A DNA stretch of 33,152 bases, from NCBI GenBank assembly GCA_017396825.1, contig JAFQKR010000066.1, positions 1-33,152 on the forward strand. The letters run 5' to 3'. Shown piece after piece: positions 24,758-33,152 of this stretch. The DNA is from Clostridia bacterium. GTDB taxonomy: Bacteria > Bacillota > Clostridia > Oscillospirales > CAG-382. Made by a program: the position numbers and the translations under genes. Position 1 is the first letter of the stretch. Every line of letters begins with the position of its first letter. A model generated the notes under the pieces. It made no database searches, had not been told where the DNA came from, and saw only the letters and a list, made by a program, of their open reading frames with translations.

Positions 24758-25987
24758 ATGAACAAAGAAAACATAAAGAAGGTAGTGCTTGCGTATTCCG
24801 GCGGTCTTGATACTTCCATAATTATTCCGTGGCTTAAGGAAAACTACAATAACTGTGAGGTTGTTGCGGTTTCCGGTAACGGTGGACAGAATGATGAGCT
24901 TGAAGGTCTTGAAGAAAAGGCGATAGCTACCGGCGCTTCTAAACTTTACGTTCTTGATCTTACCGATGAATATGTAGATGATTATATCATTCCTACTATG
25001 AAGGCGGGCGCTATATATGAGGATTATCTTCTCGGCACCAGCCACGCTCGTCCTTGCATAGCAAAGGGCCTTGTTGACATCGCAATCAAAGAGAACGCAG
25101 ATGCTATCGTACACGGCTGTACCGGCAAGGGTAACGATCAGGTTAGATTTGAACTTGCTATTAAGCATTTCGCTCCCAATATGCCCATAATTGCACCTTG
25201 GAGAGAATGGGATATCAAATCTCGTGAAGAAGAGATTGATTACGCTGAGGCTCACAATATTCCTCTTAAGATAAACCGTGAGACCAACTATTCCAAGGAT
25301 AAGAACCTTTGGCACCTTTCTCACGAGGGCATGGACCTTGAGGATACCGGTAATGAGCCTATGTATGAAAAAGAGGGCTTCCTTGAAATGGGCGTTTCTC
25401 CCATTCAGGCTCCCGACGTACCTACTTACGTAACTCTTGACTTTGATAAGGGTGTTCCCGTTGCTCTTGACGGCGTAAAGATGACCGCTAAGGAAATTAT
25501 CCTTAAGCTTAACGAGATAGGCGGCGCAAACGGTATAGGTATAATTGACATCGTTGAAAACCGTCTTGTTGGTATGAAATGCCGCGGCGTGTATGAAACT
25601 CCCGGTGGTACCATTCTTTATAAGGCTCATCGCGTGCTTGAAAGCATCTGCCTTGACAAGATGACAATGCACGAAAAGGAAAAGCTTGCTATTACTTTTG
25701 CAGAGTTGGTTTATAACGGTCAGTGGTTTACCCCTCTCAGAGAGGCGCTTTCTGCTTTTGTAGATAAGACTCAGGAAACCGTTACAGGTAAAGTAAGACT
25801 TAAACTTTATAAGGGTAATATGATAAATGCAGGCGTGTGGAGTGATTACTCCCTTTACAGCGAAGAAATTGCAACCTTTGGTGAAAGTGACTACGATCAA
25901 AAGGATTCTGCAGGCTTTATCAACCTTTACGGTCTTCCTATCAAGGTTAAGGCAATGGTTGATGCTAAGAATAAGGGCAATAAATAA
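24758..25987 (+). CDS. argG: Argininosuccinate synthase
   Basis: ArgG condenses citrulline and aspartate with ATP. The 409-residue protein has the PP-loop AYSGGLDTS (12-20), [27 protein letters not shown] and [15 protein letters not shown], covering ATP, citrulline and aspartate sites. Length is normal for the family. Two conserved blocks show mild variation ([13 protein letters not shown] where VTADVGQGEELEG is more usual; [11 protein letters not shown] for GTSLARPLIAK), which seems lineage variation rather than loss. GGAGG precedes the ATG. It is the first gene of the seven-gene arg operon, 16 bases before argH. Confidence 0.96.
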   Translation: MNKENIKKVVLAYSGGLDTSIIIPWLKENYNNCEVVAVSGNGGQNDELEGLEEKAIATGASKLYVLDLTDEYVDDYIIPTMKAGAIYEDYLLGTSHARPCIAKGLVDIAIKENADAIVHGCTGKGNDQVRFELAIKHFAPNMPIIAPWREWDIKSREEEIDYAEAHNIPLKINRETNYSKDKNLWHLSHEGMDLEDTGNEPMYEKEGFLEMGVSPIQAPDVPTYVTLDFDKGVPVALDGVKMTAKEIILKLNEIGGANGIGIIDIVENRLVGMKCRGVYETPGGTILYKAHRVLESICLDKMTMHEKEKLAITFAELVYNGQWFTPLREALSAFVDKTQETVTGKVRLKLYKGNMINAGVWSDYSLYSEEIATFGESDYDQKDSAGFINLYGLPIKVKAMVDAKNKGNK

Positions 25988-26002
25988 AACAGGAGTAAAT
26001 TT

Positions 26003-27382
26003 ATGGCAAAGCTGTGGGCCGGTCTTACTTCCGGCGATACCGATATAATAGCAGATTATTTTAATTCTTCCCTTCGTTTTGATTGCAAAATGTATAAGCA
26101 GGATATAAAGGGCAGCATGGCGCACGCCGCCATGCTTGCCGCTAAGGGCATAATTGCAAAGGAAGAGGCGGATGCGCTTATTGAGGGACTTTCTTCTATT
26201 CTTGAAGACCTTGAAAGCGGCAGTCTTGCCTTTGACGAAAGCTGCGAGGATATACATATGTTCGTTGAGCAGGAACTCACCGGTCGTATTGGCGATGTGG
26301 GTAAAAAACTGCACACTGCCCGCAGCCGTAACGATCAGGTTGCCCTTGATATGCGTATGTATTTAAGGGACGAGGCAGGGAAGATAAGCGCTTTGCTTAA
26401 GGAGCTTGTGGATGCTGTTGTTACCGTGGCAGAGGAGCACAAGGCTTCCATTATGCCCGGCTATACCCATTTGCAAAGAGCGCAACCTATTACCTTCGGT
26501 CACCACTTGCTTGCATATGCCATGATGCTTCTCAGAGATATTGACCGTATTTCCGACTGCGTACGTCGTATGAATGTTTCTCCTATAGGTTGTTGTGCTT
26601 TGGCCGGCACTACATATAACACGGACAGAAGAATGGAAGCGGCAGCGCTTGGATTTGACGGTGTTGTACTCAATAGCATTGACGGCGTTTCAGATAGAGA
26701 TTTTTGTCTTGAACTTATGGGAGACTTGTCTATCGTTATGATGCATCTTTCCCGTTTTTCCGAGGAAATAATTCTATGGTCAAGTTGGGAATTTGGATTT
26801 GTAAGACTGGATGATAATTATACCACGGGTTCTTCCATAATGCCTCAAAAGAAAAACCCCGATATGGCAGAGCTTGTCAGGGGTAAAACGGGTCGTGTTT
26901 ACGGTGACCTTATGGGTCTCCTTACCACTCTCAAGGGTCTTCCCTTAGCATACAATAAGGATATGCAGGAGGATAAAGAGGGCGTGTTTGATGCCGTTGA
27001 AACCGTTCAGCTTTCCTTGCAGGTGTTTATTCCCATGATAAAGACTATGCAAGTTCGTACCGAAGCGATGAAGCGTGCGGCTCAAACCGGCTTTATTAAT
27101 GCTACCGACCTTGCGGATTATCTGGTATGTAAGGGCTTGCCCTTCAGAAGCGCTTATAAAATATCCGGTAGTATAGTTGCAAGATGTATGAAGGATGGAG
27201 AGGTGCTTGAAACCTTACCTCTGGCAGTATATAAGGAATACAGTGATTTGTTTGAAGAAGATTTGTATAACGCCATTGACCTAAATACCTGCGTAGAAAA
27301 GCGTATTTCCGAGGGCGGTACCTCTGTTTCCTCCGTTGAAGCGCAGATAAAATATGTGAAAGAGATGCTGGAAAAATGTTAA
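26003..27382 (+). CDS. argH: Argininosuccinate lyase
   Basis: ArgH splits argininosuccinate into arginine and fumarate. The 459-residue protein shows the family signature GSSIMPQKKNPDMAEL with the catalytic serine loop, KKLHTARSRNDQVALDMR and MPGYTHLQRAQPITFGHHLL. Length is typical. AGGAG lies 6 bases before the ATG. Its last seven bases overlap argC, giving translational coupling. Confidence 0.97.
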   Translation: MAKLWAGLTSGDTDIIADYFNSSLRFDCKMYKQDIKGSMAHAAMLAAKGIIAKEEADALIEGLSSILEDLESGSLAFDESCEDIHMFVEQELTGRIGDVGKKLHTARSRNDQVALDMRMYLRDEAGKISALLKELVDAVVTVAEEHKASIMPGYTHLQRAQPITFGHHLLAYAMMLLRDIDRISDCVRRMNVSPIGCCALAGTTYNTDRRMEAAALGFDGVVLNSIDGVSDRDFCLELMGDLSIVMMHLSRFSEEIILWSSWEFGFVRLDDNYTTGSSIMPQKKNPDMAELVRGKTGRVYGDLMGLLTTLKGLPLAYNKDMQEDKEGVFDAVETVQLSLQVFIPMIKTMQVRTEAMKRAAQTGFINATDLADYLVCKGLPFRSAYKISGSIVARCMKDGEVLETLPLAVYKEYSDLFEEDLYNAIDLNTCVEKRISEGGTSVSSVEAQIKYVKEMLEKC

Positions 27383-28299
27383 AGGTTTTTATAGACGGTA
27401 GTGCAGGCACTACGGGTCTGCGTATAGTAGACAGACTTATGGGTAGGGAAGACATAAGCCTTATAAAACTTCCCGAGGAGGTTCGAAAGGATACCAAGGC
27501 AAGAAAGGAAGCGATAAACAGCGCAGACGTGGTTTTCCTTTGCTTACCTGATGCCGCGGCAATAGAGGCGGTTACTCTTGTTGAAAACGATAAGGTTAAG
27601 ATTATTGATACTTCTACGGCTCATCGTACTGCTGATGGCTGGACTTACGGCTTTCCGGAACTTAAGGGTCAACGCGAACGCATAGTTGCTTCAAAAAGGA
27701 TTGCCAATCCGGGTTGCCACGCAAGTGGTTTCGTTGCGTTGGTCGCTCCGTTGGTTCAGGCGGGGGTAATTAATTCCTCTGCAAGACTAAGTTGCTTTTC
27801 TCTTACCGGCTATTCTGGCGGCGGCAAAAAAATGATAGCGGACTATGAGTCTGCTGATAGAAGCCCTCTTCTTTCGGCGCCCAGACAGTATGGTCTTACT
27901 CAGCAGCATAAGCACCTGAAAGAAATGGTTTACGTATGCGGTCTTGAGAAAGCACCTGCTTTTTGCCCTATCGTTGGCGATTTTTACAGCGGCATGGAGG
28001 TAACAGTGCCTTTGTTTGCGGCTGATTTAAAGGGGAGCGCTGAGGATATTAAATCGGTTTATACTGAGTATTATTCAAACGGCCTTGTAAGACTCTCTTT
28101 GGAGGATGACGGCGACGGTATGCTTTCCGCTGCTGCTCTTTCGGGTAGAGACGATATGGTTATTAACGTTAACGGCAACGACGAGCGTATCCTTCTTACC
28201 GCAAGGTTCGATAATCTTGGTAAGGGCGCTTCGGGTGCTGCAATCCAAAACATGAACATTCTCCTTGGCGCAGACGAGGCAGAAGGACTTATTATATAA
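27376..28299 (+). CDS. argC: N-acetyl-gamma-glutamyl-phosphate reductase, short (type 2) form
   Basis: ArgC reduces N-acetylglutamyl phosphate to the semialdehyde using NADPH. At 307 residues it is the shorter type 2 class rather than the usual 340-350. Seen: a variant Rossmann loop IDGSAGTTGLRI (6-17), DTSTAHR (78-84), the catalytic cysteine in NPGCHASGF (Cys114) and the Cterminal half with HKHLKEM. The ATG lies within the last codons of argH. The type 2 form in an otherwise standard arg operon may reflect replacement of the gene in this lineage. Confidence 0.93.
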   Translation: MLKVFIDGSAGTTGLRIVDRLMGREDISLIKLPEEVRKDTKARKEAINSADVVFLCLPDAAAIEAVTLVENDKVKIIDTSTAHRTADGWTYGFPELKGQRERIVASKRIANPGCHASGFVALVAPLVQAGVINSSARLSCFSLTGYSGGGKKMIADYESADRSPLLSAPRQYGLTQQHKHLKEMVYVCGLEKAPAFCPIVGDFYSGMEVTVPLFAADLKGSAEDIKSVYTEYYSNGLVRLSLEDDGDGMLSAAALSGRDDMVINVNGNDERILLTARFDNLGKGASGAAIQNMNILLGADEAEGLII

Positions 28300-28317
28300 T
28301 ATAAAGGAAGCTTTTTT

Positions 28318-29532
28318 ATGAATATGATAAACGGCGGCGTTTGCGCCGCAAAGGGCTTTAAGGCAAACGGTATACATTGCGGTATACGTAAAAACCGCAC
28401 CAAAAGGGATCTTGCTCTTATAGTCAGTGATGTTCCTGCAAAAGCGGCGGCTGTATATACCACCAATCTGGTAAAGGGTGCACCTCTTGCAGTTACAAAA
28501 GAGAATATCAAAGACGGTATAGCCCAAGCGATTATCTGCAACAGCGGCAATGCCAATACTTGTAATGCCAATGGTATAGAGATCGCAAATGCAATGTGTA
28601 ATCTGGTTAGCAACGAAATAGGTATAAACGCAAACGACGTAGTAGTTGCATCTACCGGTGTTATCGGTCAACCCCTTGACATAGCACCTATTATGGGTGG
28701 CATGAAGGAATTGGCAGAAGGTCTTTCCTATGAAGGCAGCCAAGTAGCGGCAGAAGCTATAATGACCACCGATACCGTGCTTAAGGAGATTGCGGTGGAG
28801 TTCACCGTTAACGGCAAGAGTTGTCGTATCGGCGGTATCGCTAAGGGCAGCGGTATGATTCATCCCAACATGGCAACCATGCTCGTGTTTATTACTACTG
28901 ACGTAGCTATTTCCGCGGAAATGCTTTCTAAAGCGCTTTCCACCGATATAACTAACACCTTTAATATGCTCAGTGTTGACGGCGATACCTCTACAAACGA
29001 TATGGTTACCGTTCTTGCTAACGGCATGGCAGGTAACGCTATCATAGATAGCGAAGGCGAAGGCTTTGACGCTTTTATGAAAGCACTTAACACCGTTACT
29101 GTTGCTCTCTGCCGCGTGATAGCGGGCGACGGCGAAGGTGCAACAAAGCTTTTGGAATGCACCGTAAGCGGTGCCGAAGATATGGAAACCGCAAAGAAAT
29201 GCGCTAAAAGCGTTATTTGCTCCAGCCTTCTTAAAGCCGCTATGTTTGGCGCCGATGCCAACTGGGGCAGGGTGCTTTGTGCAATAGGCTACAGTGGTGC
29301 TAATGTTGACGTTACCAAGATAGACGTTTCCTTCCGTTCCACAGCAGGCGAGATAGAGGTTTGCAAGGATGGCTTTGGCGTTCCCTTTTCCGAAGAAAAG
29401 GCAAAAGAAATTCTTCTCGAAAAAGAAATAGAAATACTTGTAAAAGTAGGCAACGGTCCTTGTACCGCCTCTGCGTGGGGCTGTGACCTTACCTACGATT
29501 ATGTAAAAATCAACGGCGATTACCGCACGTAA
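28318..29532 (+). CDS. argJ: Bifunctional ornithine acetyltransferase / N-acetylglutamate synthase
   Basis: ArgJ moves the acetyl group from N-acetylornithine to glutamate, closing the acetyl cycle, and in bifunctional forms also acetylates glutamate from acetyl-CoA. The 404-residue precursor carries the self-cleavage site KGSGMIHPNMATML with nucleophile Thr187, where it splits into alpha and beta chains. Other marks are STGVIGQPL (112-120) and the NWGRVLCAIGYSGA block. No argA or argE is in the operon, so a bifunctional form is likely but not proven. AAGGAAG precedes the first ATG; a second ATG two codons on is possible. Confidence 0.95.
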   Translation: MNMINGGVCAAKGFKANGIHCGIRKNRTKRDLALIVSDVPAKAAAVYTTNLVKGAPLAVTKENIKDGIAQAIICNSGNANTCNANGIEIANAMCNLVSNEIGINANDVVVASTGVIGQPLDIAPIMGGMKELAEGLSYEGSQVAAEAIMTTDTVLKEIAVEFTVNGKSCRIGGIAKGSGMIHPNMATMLVFITTDVAISAEMLSKALSTDITNTFNMLSVDGDTSTNDMVTVLANGMAGNAIIDSEGEGFDAFMKALNTVTVALCRVIAGDGEGATKLLECTVSGAEDMETAKKCAKSVICSSLLKAAMFGADANWGRVLCAIGYSGANVDVTKIDVSFRSTAGEIEVCKDGFGVPFSEEKAKEILLEKEIEILVKVGNGPCTASAWGCDLTYDYVKINGDYRT

Positions 29533-29547
29533 AAAGGAGCATACCAA

Positions 29548-30411
29548 ATGCATAACAGCTTTTCTAACGCCGAAAGGGCAGAGGTGCTTACTCAGGCACT
29601 CCCATATATACAGCGCTACAACGGTAAAGTAGTTGTAGTAAAATACGGCGGCAACGCAATGATAAACGAGCAGCTTAAGGAGCAGGTTATGGAGGACATA
29701 GTGCTTCTGTGGCTTATAGGTGTCAAGGTTGTTCTCGTTCACGGCGGCGGCCCTGAGATAAGTGATACAATGACCAGACTTGGCAAAAAGACAGAGTTTG
29801 TAAACGGTCTTCGTGTTACCGATAAGGAAACTGTGGACATAGTCCAAATGGTGCTTGCAGGTAAGGTCAATAAATCTCTTGTAAACCTTCTTGAGACCAA
29901 GGGGGGCAAGGCCATGGGCATCTCCGGTATCGATGGCAGGCTTATAGAGGCAGAAATGAAGGACAGTGCCTTGGGTTACGTTGGTAATATCACCAACATA
30001 AACATCGGTGCGGTAACGGATCTCCTTGAAAAGGGCTACATTCCGGTTGTTTCCACCATCGCCTGCGATAAAGACGGTAATGTTTATAACATCAACGGCG
30101 ATACGGCAGCAGCTCATATAGCAGGCGCATTGGAAGCAGAAAGAATGCTTATGATGACCGATATCGCAGGAATTCTTCGTGATAAGGATGATCCTTCAAC
30201 TCTGATCCCCAAAATCACCATAGACGAAGCAAAAACTCTCTTCGAAACCGGTGTCATAAGCGGCGGCATGATTCCTAAGGTTGATTGTTGCATAGAGGCG
30301 CTTACCCACGGTGTAAATAACGTTATCATCATGGACGGCAGAATTCCGCACTCAATATTGATGGAGCTTCTTACCGACGAGGGCGCGGGTACCATGGTGA
30401 CGAAAGGCTGA
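29548..30411 (+). CDS. argB: Acetylglutamate kinase
   Basis: ArgB phosphorylates N-acetylglutamate, the committed step. The 287-residue protein shows VVVKYGGNAM (29-38), VLVHGGGPEIS and VSTIACDKDGNVYNINGDTAA. The N-terminal helix (about 6-24, AEVLTQALPYIQRYNGK) before the first strand and the C-terminal DEGAGTMV block are those of hexameric, arginine-inhibited enzymes, so feedback inhibition by arginine is inferred. AAGGAG precedes the ATG; argJ ends 15 bases upstream. Confidence 0.96.
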   Translation: MHNSFSNAERAEVLTQALPYIQRYNGKVVVVKYGGNAMINEQLKEQVMEDIVLLWLIGVKVVLVHGGGPEISDTMTRLGKKTEFVNGLRVTDKETVDIVQMVLAGKVNKSLVNLLETKGGKAMGISGIDGRLIEAEMKDSALGYVGNITNINIGAVTDLLEKGYIPVVSTIACDKDGNVYNINGDTAAAHIAGALEAERMLMMTDIAGILRDKDDPSTLIPKITIDEAKTLFETGVISGGMIPKVDCCIEALTHGVNNVIIMDGRIPHSILMELLTDEGAGTMVTKG

Positions 30412-30420
30412 TATAACAAT

Positions 30421-31596
30421 ATGGAAAGCATTATTTCAATAGATAACCAATACGTGGCAAATACCTACGCCCGTTTCCCGTTAGAGCTTGTTTCGGGCGA
30501 AGGCAGTATCCTGACCGACGTAAACGGCAAAAAGTATATAGATATGGGCTCGGGCATCGGTGTAAGCTGCCTCGGCTTTAACGACGAAGATTGGAAAAAG
30601 GCGGTAATCGAGCAGATCAGCAAGGTACAGCACACCTCCAACCTTTATTACACAAGCCCCTGCGCATTACTTGCAAAAGCACTTTGCGAGCGTACCGGTA
30701 TGAGGAAGGTGTTCTTCTCCAATTCCGGTGCAGAGTCAAACGAGTGCGCTATAAAAGCCGCCCGTAAATACTCGGCAGAGAAGAAGGGGGACGACTGCTA
30801 TACGGTAATCACTCTAAAGAACAGCTTCCACGGCAGGACTCTAACCACCCTTTCCGCAACCGGTCAGGATGTCTTTCATAAACTGTTCAACCCTCTCACC
30901 CCCGGTTTTGTTCATACCGAAGCAAACGATAGCGACGCCCTTGTAAAGCTTGTAGACGAGGTAAACCCTGCGGCAATAATGATAGAGTGCGTTCAGGGTG
31001 AAGGCGGCGTCTTACCTTTAACTATGGAATTTGCGGCAACAGTTCAGAGCTTAGCCACTGAAAAGGACATCCCCTTGGTGGTTGACGAGGTGCAAACGGG
31101 TAACGGCAGAACGGGTACACTTTACGCCTACATGCAGTACGGTCTCACTCCCGATGTTGTTTCCACTGCCAAAGGTCTCGGCGGCGGTTTGCCGATCGGC
31201 GCAACCCTGCTTGGTGAGAAGATGGAAAACGTGCTAAAAGCAGGCGACCACGGCTCCACCTACGGCGGCAACCCGGTGTGTGCGGCAGGCGCGCTTAACG
31301 TTATCGAACGCCTTGACGATGCCTTCCTTGCAGAAGTAAAGACAAAAAGCGAGTATGTATTTACCGAGCTTTCACAAGCCAAAGGCGTAACCGCTGTTAG
31401 CGGTATGGGCCTTATGATAGGCATAAAAACGGTAAAGGACGCAAAATCAGTGGTAAACGCTTGTATAGAAAAGGGCGTTATCTGCCTTACCGCAAAGGAC
31501 AAGGTGAGATTGTTACCTGCGCTGAATATACCTATGCCGGTGCTTAAAGAAGCAATAGCGGTTATCAAAGCCGTATGCGCGGAAGGAGTAGAGTAA
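30421..31596 (+). CDS. argD: Acetylornithine aminotransferase
   Basis: ArgD is a pyridoxal phosphate enzyme that makes N-acetylornithine. The 391-residue class III aminotransferase has [18 protein letters not shown] (99-116), [28 protein letters not shown] (220-232) and the PLP lysine Lys251 in [13 protein letters not shown]. The ribosome binding site is weak (ATATAACAAT before the ATG, no AGGAGG), which may be offset by coupling to argB 9 bases upstream. It ends by overlapping argF by one base. Confidence 0.94.
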   Translation: MESIISIDNQYVANTYARFPLELVSGEGSILTDVNGKKYIDMGSGIGVSCLGFNDEDWKKAVIEQISKVQHTSNLYYTSPCALLAKALCERTGMRKVFFSNSGAESNECAIKAARKYSAEKKGDDCYTVITLKNSFHGRTLTTLSATGQDVFHKLFNPLTPGFVHTEANDSDALVKLVDEVNPAAIMIECVQGEGGVLPLTMEFAATVQSLATEKDIPLVVDEVQTGNGRTGTLYAYMQYGLTPDVVSTAKGLGGGLPIGATLLGEKMENVLKAGDHGSTYGGNPVCAAGALNVIERLDDAFLAEVKTKSEYVFTELSQAKGVTAVSGMGLMIGIKTVKDAKSVVNACIEKGVICLTAKDKVRLLPALNIPMPVLKEAIAVIKAVCAEGVE

Positions 31597-32585
31597 TGGA
31601 CAACTTTAAAGGAAAAAGTTTTTTAAAGCTGCTTGACTTCAGCGGGGAAGAGATCAACGCACTTATCGACCTCGCGGCAGATTTCAAAATAAAGAAGAAG
31701 ATGGGCATCCCCCACAGATATCTTGAGGGCAAGAACATCGCCTTGGTTTTCGAAAAGACCAGCACTCGTACCCGTTGCTCCTTCGAGGTAGCGGCGGCAG
31801 ACCTTGGCATGCACCCCGTGTATCTTGACCCTAAAAGCTCTCAAATGGGCAAAAAAGAAAGCATCGCTGATACCGCAAGGGTCCTCGGCAGGATCTTTGA
31901 CGGCATAGAATACCGCGGATACGGTCAGGAAATAGTGGAGGAGCTTGCGGCATACGCAGGTGTTCCCGTGTGGAACGGCCTTACGAACGAGTATCATCCC
32001 ACCCAGATCCTTGCCGACTTCCTAACAATAAAAGAGCACTTTGGCACCCTTGAGGGCATCAAGCTTGTATACATGGGCGACGCCCGTTACAATATGGGCA
32101 ACTCCCTTATGGTTGGCTGTGCAAAGATGGGCATGCATTTCGTTGCTTGTGCCCCTAAAAAGTACTTCCCGAACCAATCCCTTATCAACGAGTGCCAAAA
32201 GATAGCGGCAGAAACAGGCGCAGTACTTGAGTTTATCGAGGACCCCGTGGTGGCAACCAAAGGCGCCCACGTAATATATACTGACGTTTGGGTGTCCATG
32301 GGCGAACCTGCCGAGGTATGGTCCGAGCGTATTAAGGACCTCACTCCTTACAGAGTTACTTCGCAAATAATGGCAAACGCAGGCGAGCAGTGCCGTTTCA
32401 TGCACTGTCTACCCGCCTTCCACGACCTCAAGACGGAAACGGGCTACGAGGTGTATAAGCAGTTCGGTATAAATTGTATGGAAGTTACTGACGAAGTTTT
32501 TGAAAGCGAAGCGTCGATAGTCTTTGATGAAGCAGAAAACAGAATGCACACAATCAAAGCGGTAATGGCGGCAACCCTAATGTAA
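31596..32585 (+). CDS. argF: Ornithine carbamoyltransferase
   Basis: ArgF makes citrulline from ornithine and carbamoyl phosphate. The 329-residue protein has the carbamoyl-phosphate loop [12 protein letters not shown] (STRTR 56-60), [27 protein letters not shown] and the catalytic MHCLPAFHD. Length and motifs fit anabolic OTCase; the arginine deiminase genes of the catabolic route are absent. The ATG at 31596 is chosen because it overlaps the argD stop (TAATG) and has GGAAGGAG 7 bases upstream; an earlier in-frame start at 31575 lies inside argD. A strong terminator follows. Confidence 0.96.
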   Translation: MDNFKGKSFLKLLDFSGEEINALIDLAADFKIKKKMGIPHRYLEGKNIALVFEKTSTRTRCSFEVAAADLGMHPVYLDPKSSQMGKKESIADTARVLGRIFDGIEYRGYGQEIVEELAAYAGVPVWNGLTNEYHPTQILADFLTIKEHFGTLEGIKLVYMGDARYNMGNSLMVGCAKMGMHFVACAPKKYFPNQSLINECQKIAAETGAVLEFIEDPVVATKGAHVIYTDVWVSMGEPAEVWSERIKDLTPYRVTSQIMANAGEQCRFMHCLPAFHDLKTETGYEVYKQFGINCMEVTDEVFESEASIVFDEAENRMHTIKAVMAATLM

Positions 32586-32598
32586 TAATGCACAACCT

Positions 32599-32629
32599 GA
32601 GGACGGCTTGGCGCCGTCCTCTCTTTTTT
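32599..32629 (+). terminator. Terminator of the arg operon
   Basis: A perfect 9-bp GC-rich stem (GAGGACGGC / GCCGTCCTC) with loop TTGGC and a TCTTTTTT tail, 14 bases past the argF stop. Confidence 0.95.
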
Positions 32630-32647
32630 GCCCCGTAGTTGTACCCC

Positions 32648-32755
32648 GTAGGGGCGATTCACGAATCGCCCGTTACAAAAGGAGTTATGCCCAACCATCA
32701 ATAGAAACGCCGTCTTTACGCGTTAAGTAACGGGTCATTCATGAATGACCCCTAC
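32648..32755. repeat. MITE-like element with hairpin-forming terminal inverted repeats
   Basis: Two 29-base ends face each other: left 32648-32676 and right 32727-32755. Read outward-in, both follow GTAGGGG-nn-ATTCA-n-GAAT-nn-CCCGTTAC. Each end is itself a palindrome: left pairs GGGCGATTC with GAATCGCCC, right pairs GGGTCATTC with GAATGACCC. The two bases that differ between ends are changed on both sides of the stem, keeping it paired. The 50-base interior has no supported gene. Such GTAGGGG hairpins recur as small intergenic repeats in many genomes. Confidence 0.7.
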
Positions 32756-33037
32756 AATATAATTGTGAGCTCACGTTACAGACGGCTGCGCTTTTCGGCT
32801 TGGCGAGCCCCTCGCGGTGAAAATGTGCAAACGGTTTACCGTGGGGGCGATTCACTTTTCGCCCGCACCGCAACGCCCCGCACCCACCACCTCGGCGTAA
32901 AATTTCTCGCAACCGTTTTACACCGATGAAATGTAAAAATCCGCCTATCCTTAAACCGCTTTAAGCCGCAAACTAGGCAAAACCACCAAAAACCCACGCC
33001 CACGTTTATGCCAAATATAAAAATGTAATAATTTGTA
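32756..33037. other. Non-coding stretch between the repeat element and the right-edge promoter
   Basis: No ORF with a ribosome binding site is seen on either strand. The part at 32770-32900 is more GC-rich than its flanks and holds a third hairpin related to the terminal repeats (32841-32868). The remainder is plain AT-rich spacer with short A and T runs. A 10-bp palindrome GTGAGCTCAC lies at 32765-32774. Confidence 0.5.
32841..32868. repeat. Third GGGCGATTC-type hairpin
   Basis: GTGGGGGCGA / TCGCCCGCAC forms a 10-position stem with one G-G mismatch around an eight-base loop. The GGGGCGATTCAC core matches the left end of the nearby element, suggesting a decayed or solo copy. Confidence 0.55.
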
Positions 33038-33066
33038 TTGACATCAAATAGCAACAGTGCTATAAT
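33038..33066 (+). promoter_or_regulatory. Consensus promoter for a gene beyond the right edge
   Basis: TTGACA (33038-33043) and TATAAT (33061-33066) with a 17-base spacer, a perfect match. The remaining 80 bases contain no start codon with a ribosome binding site, so the leader runs out of the window. It includes a small hairpin AAAGCA-CCCA-TGCTTT and an imperfect repeat of GCATAAAAAACC / GGTTTTTGC, so the transcript has a leader of at least about 80 bases. Confidence 0.85.
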
Positions 33067-33152
33067 CAATACATATTAAAGCACCCATGCTTTACCCTTT
33101 TTGCGAAACTGCATAAAAAACCATGTTTTTGGCGGTTTTTGCATAAAATTCA

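Noticed and set aside
24677-26314. A 545-residue open frame on the minus strand opposite argG and the start of argH
   Set aside because: It also runs across the arg promoter and has no family resemblance; a shadow of argG.
28075-30117. A 680-residue open frame on the minus strand opposite argC, argJ and argB
   Set aside because: It lies entirely antisense to three well-supported genes, has no recognisable domain and an odd Cys/His/Tyr-rich composition typical of shadow frames; codon bias of the real genes explains the lack of stops.
32683-32706. Micro-ORF inside the repeat element (AAAGGAG followed by ATG and five codons)
   Set aside because: Five residues is too short to support as a gene; the ribosome-binding-like sequence is probably chance.
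32765-32774. GTGAGCTCAC palindrome as a possible CRP-like site
   Set aside because: A single 10-bp palindrome with no promoter near it in a gap without genes; insufficient.

Overview
The window looks like a chromosomal segment of a low-to-moderate GC Gram-positive bacterium of the class Clostridia, probably a gut-type, Oscillospiraceae-like lineage. The lineage is inferred from family content (YqeG, ComEB, a DUF6062-like protein, VanY-type carboxypeptidase, OadB/OadG, a LexA-type SOS box of the Bacillus/Clostridium form), the strong AGGAGG-like ribosome binding sites and the consensus sigma-A promoters. No marker here fixes a genus. Almost everything is chromosomal housekeeping. I found no phage, IS element, CRISPR array, rRNA or tRNA.

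Layout. 1-1484 (minus): the start of an unidentified gene leaving the left edge, then a CofE-like (F420:glutamate ligase family) protein. 1589-6025 (plus): a tightly overlapping operon of VanY-type lipoprotein, yqeG, prmA and ligA. 6043-6129 (minus): a 28-residue Cys-rich membrane peptide. 6256-8026 (plus): subunits gamma and beta of a sodium-pumping decarboxylase. 8047-9745 (plus): a GHL10-type glycosidase lipoprotein and a possible 34-residue membrane peptide. 9734-10558 (minus): an OGG1/AlkA-type DNA glycosylase. 10580-12070 (plus): a DUF6062-like protein and a VTT/TVP38 membrane protein. 12081-13244 (minus): an isocitrate/isopropylmalate-type dehydrogenase behind a heavily structured leader. 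13478-17307 (minus): an operon of a mini sortase-type peptide, galU, comEB, an unknown membrane-anchored protein, rimI and tsaD. 17314-18633 (minus): dinB behind two LexA boxes. 18640-18930: a gene-free hairpin mosaic. 18943-22535 (minus): trkA-trkH-aquaporin. 22594-24622 (plus): a MATE transporter and a cytidylate-kinase-like protein. 24680-32629 (plus): a complete argGHCJBDF operon. 32630-33152: a non-coding tail with a MITE-like inverted repeat and a perfect promoter pointing out of the right edge.

How the genes work together. The arg operon encodes every step from glutamate to arginine except carbamoyl phosphate supply; it uses the recycling ornithine acetyltransferase ArgJ, and ArgB carries the N-terminal helix typical of arginine-inhibited enzymes. 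Its promoter is covered by an array of TATACAC half-sites that looks like an operator. TrkA/TrkH plus an aquaporin suggests a joint potassium/water response. DinB, the DNA glycosylase and LigA are repair or replication functions in separate transcription units.

No clearly new enzyme system is visible. The least explained items are the very small membrane peptides (6043-6129, 9641-9745, 17055-17237), the structured non-coding regions (13301-13421, 18640-18930, 32648-32755), the operator array at 24687-24714 and the unknown protein at 14929-15663. Family assignments were made by reading the sequence, without database searches.
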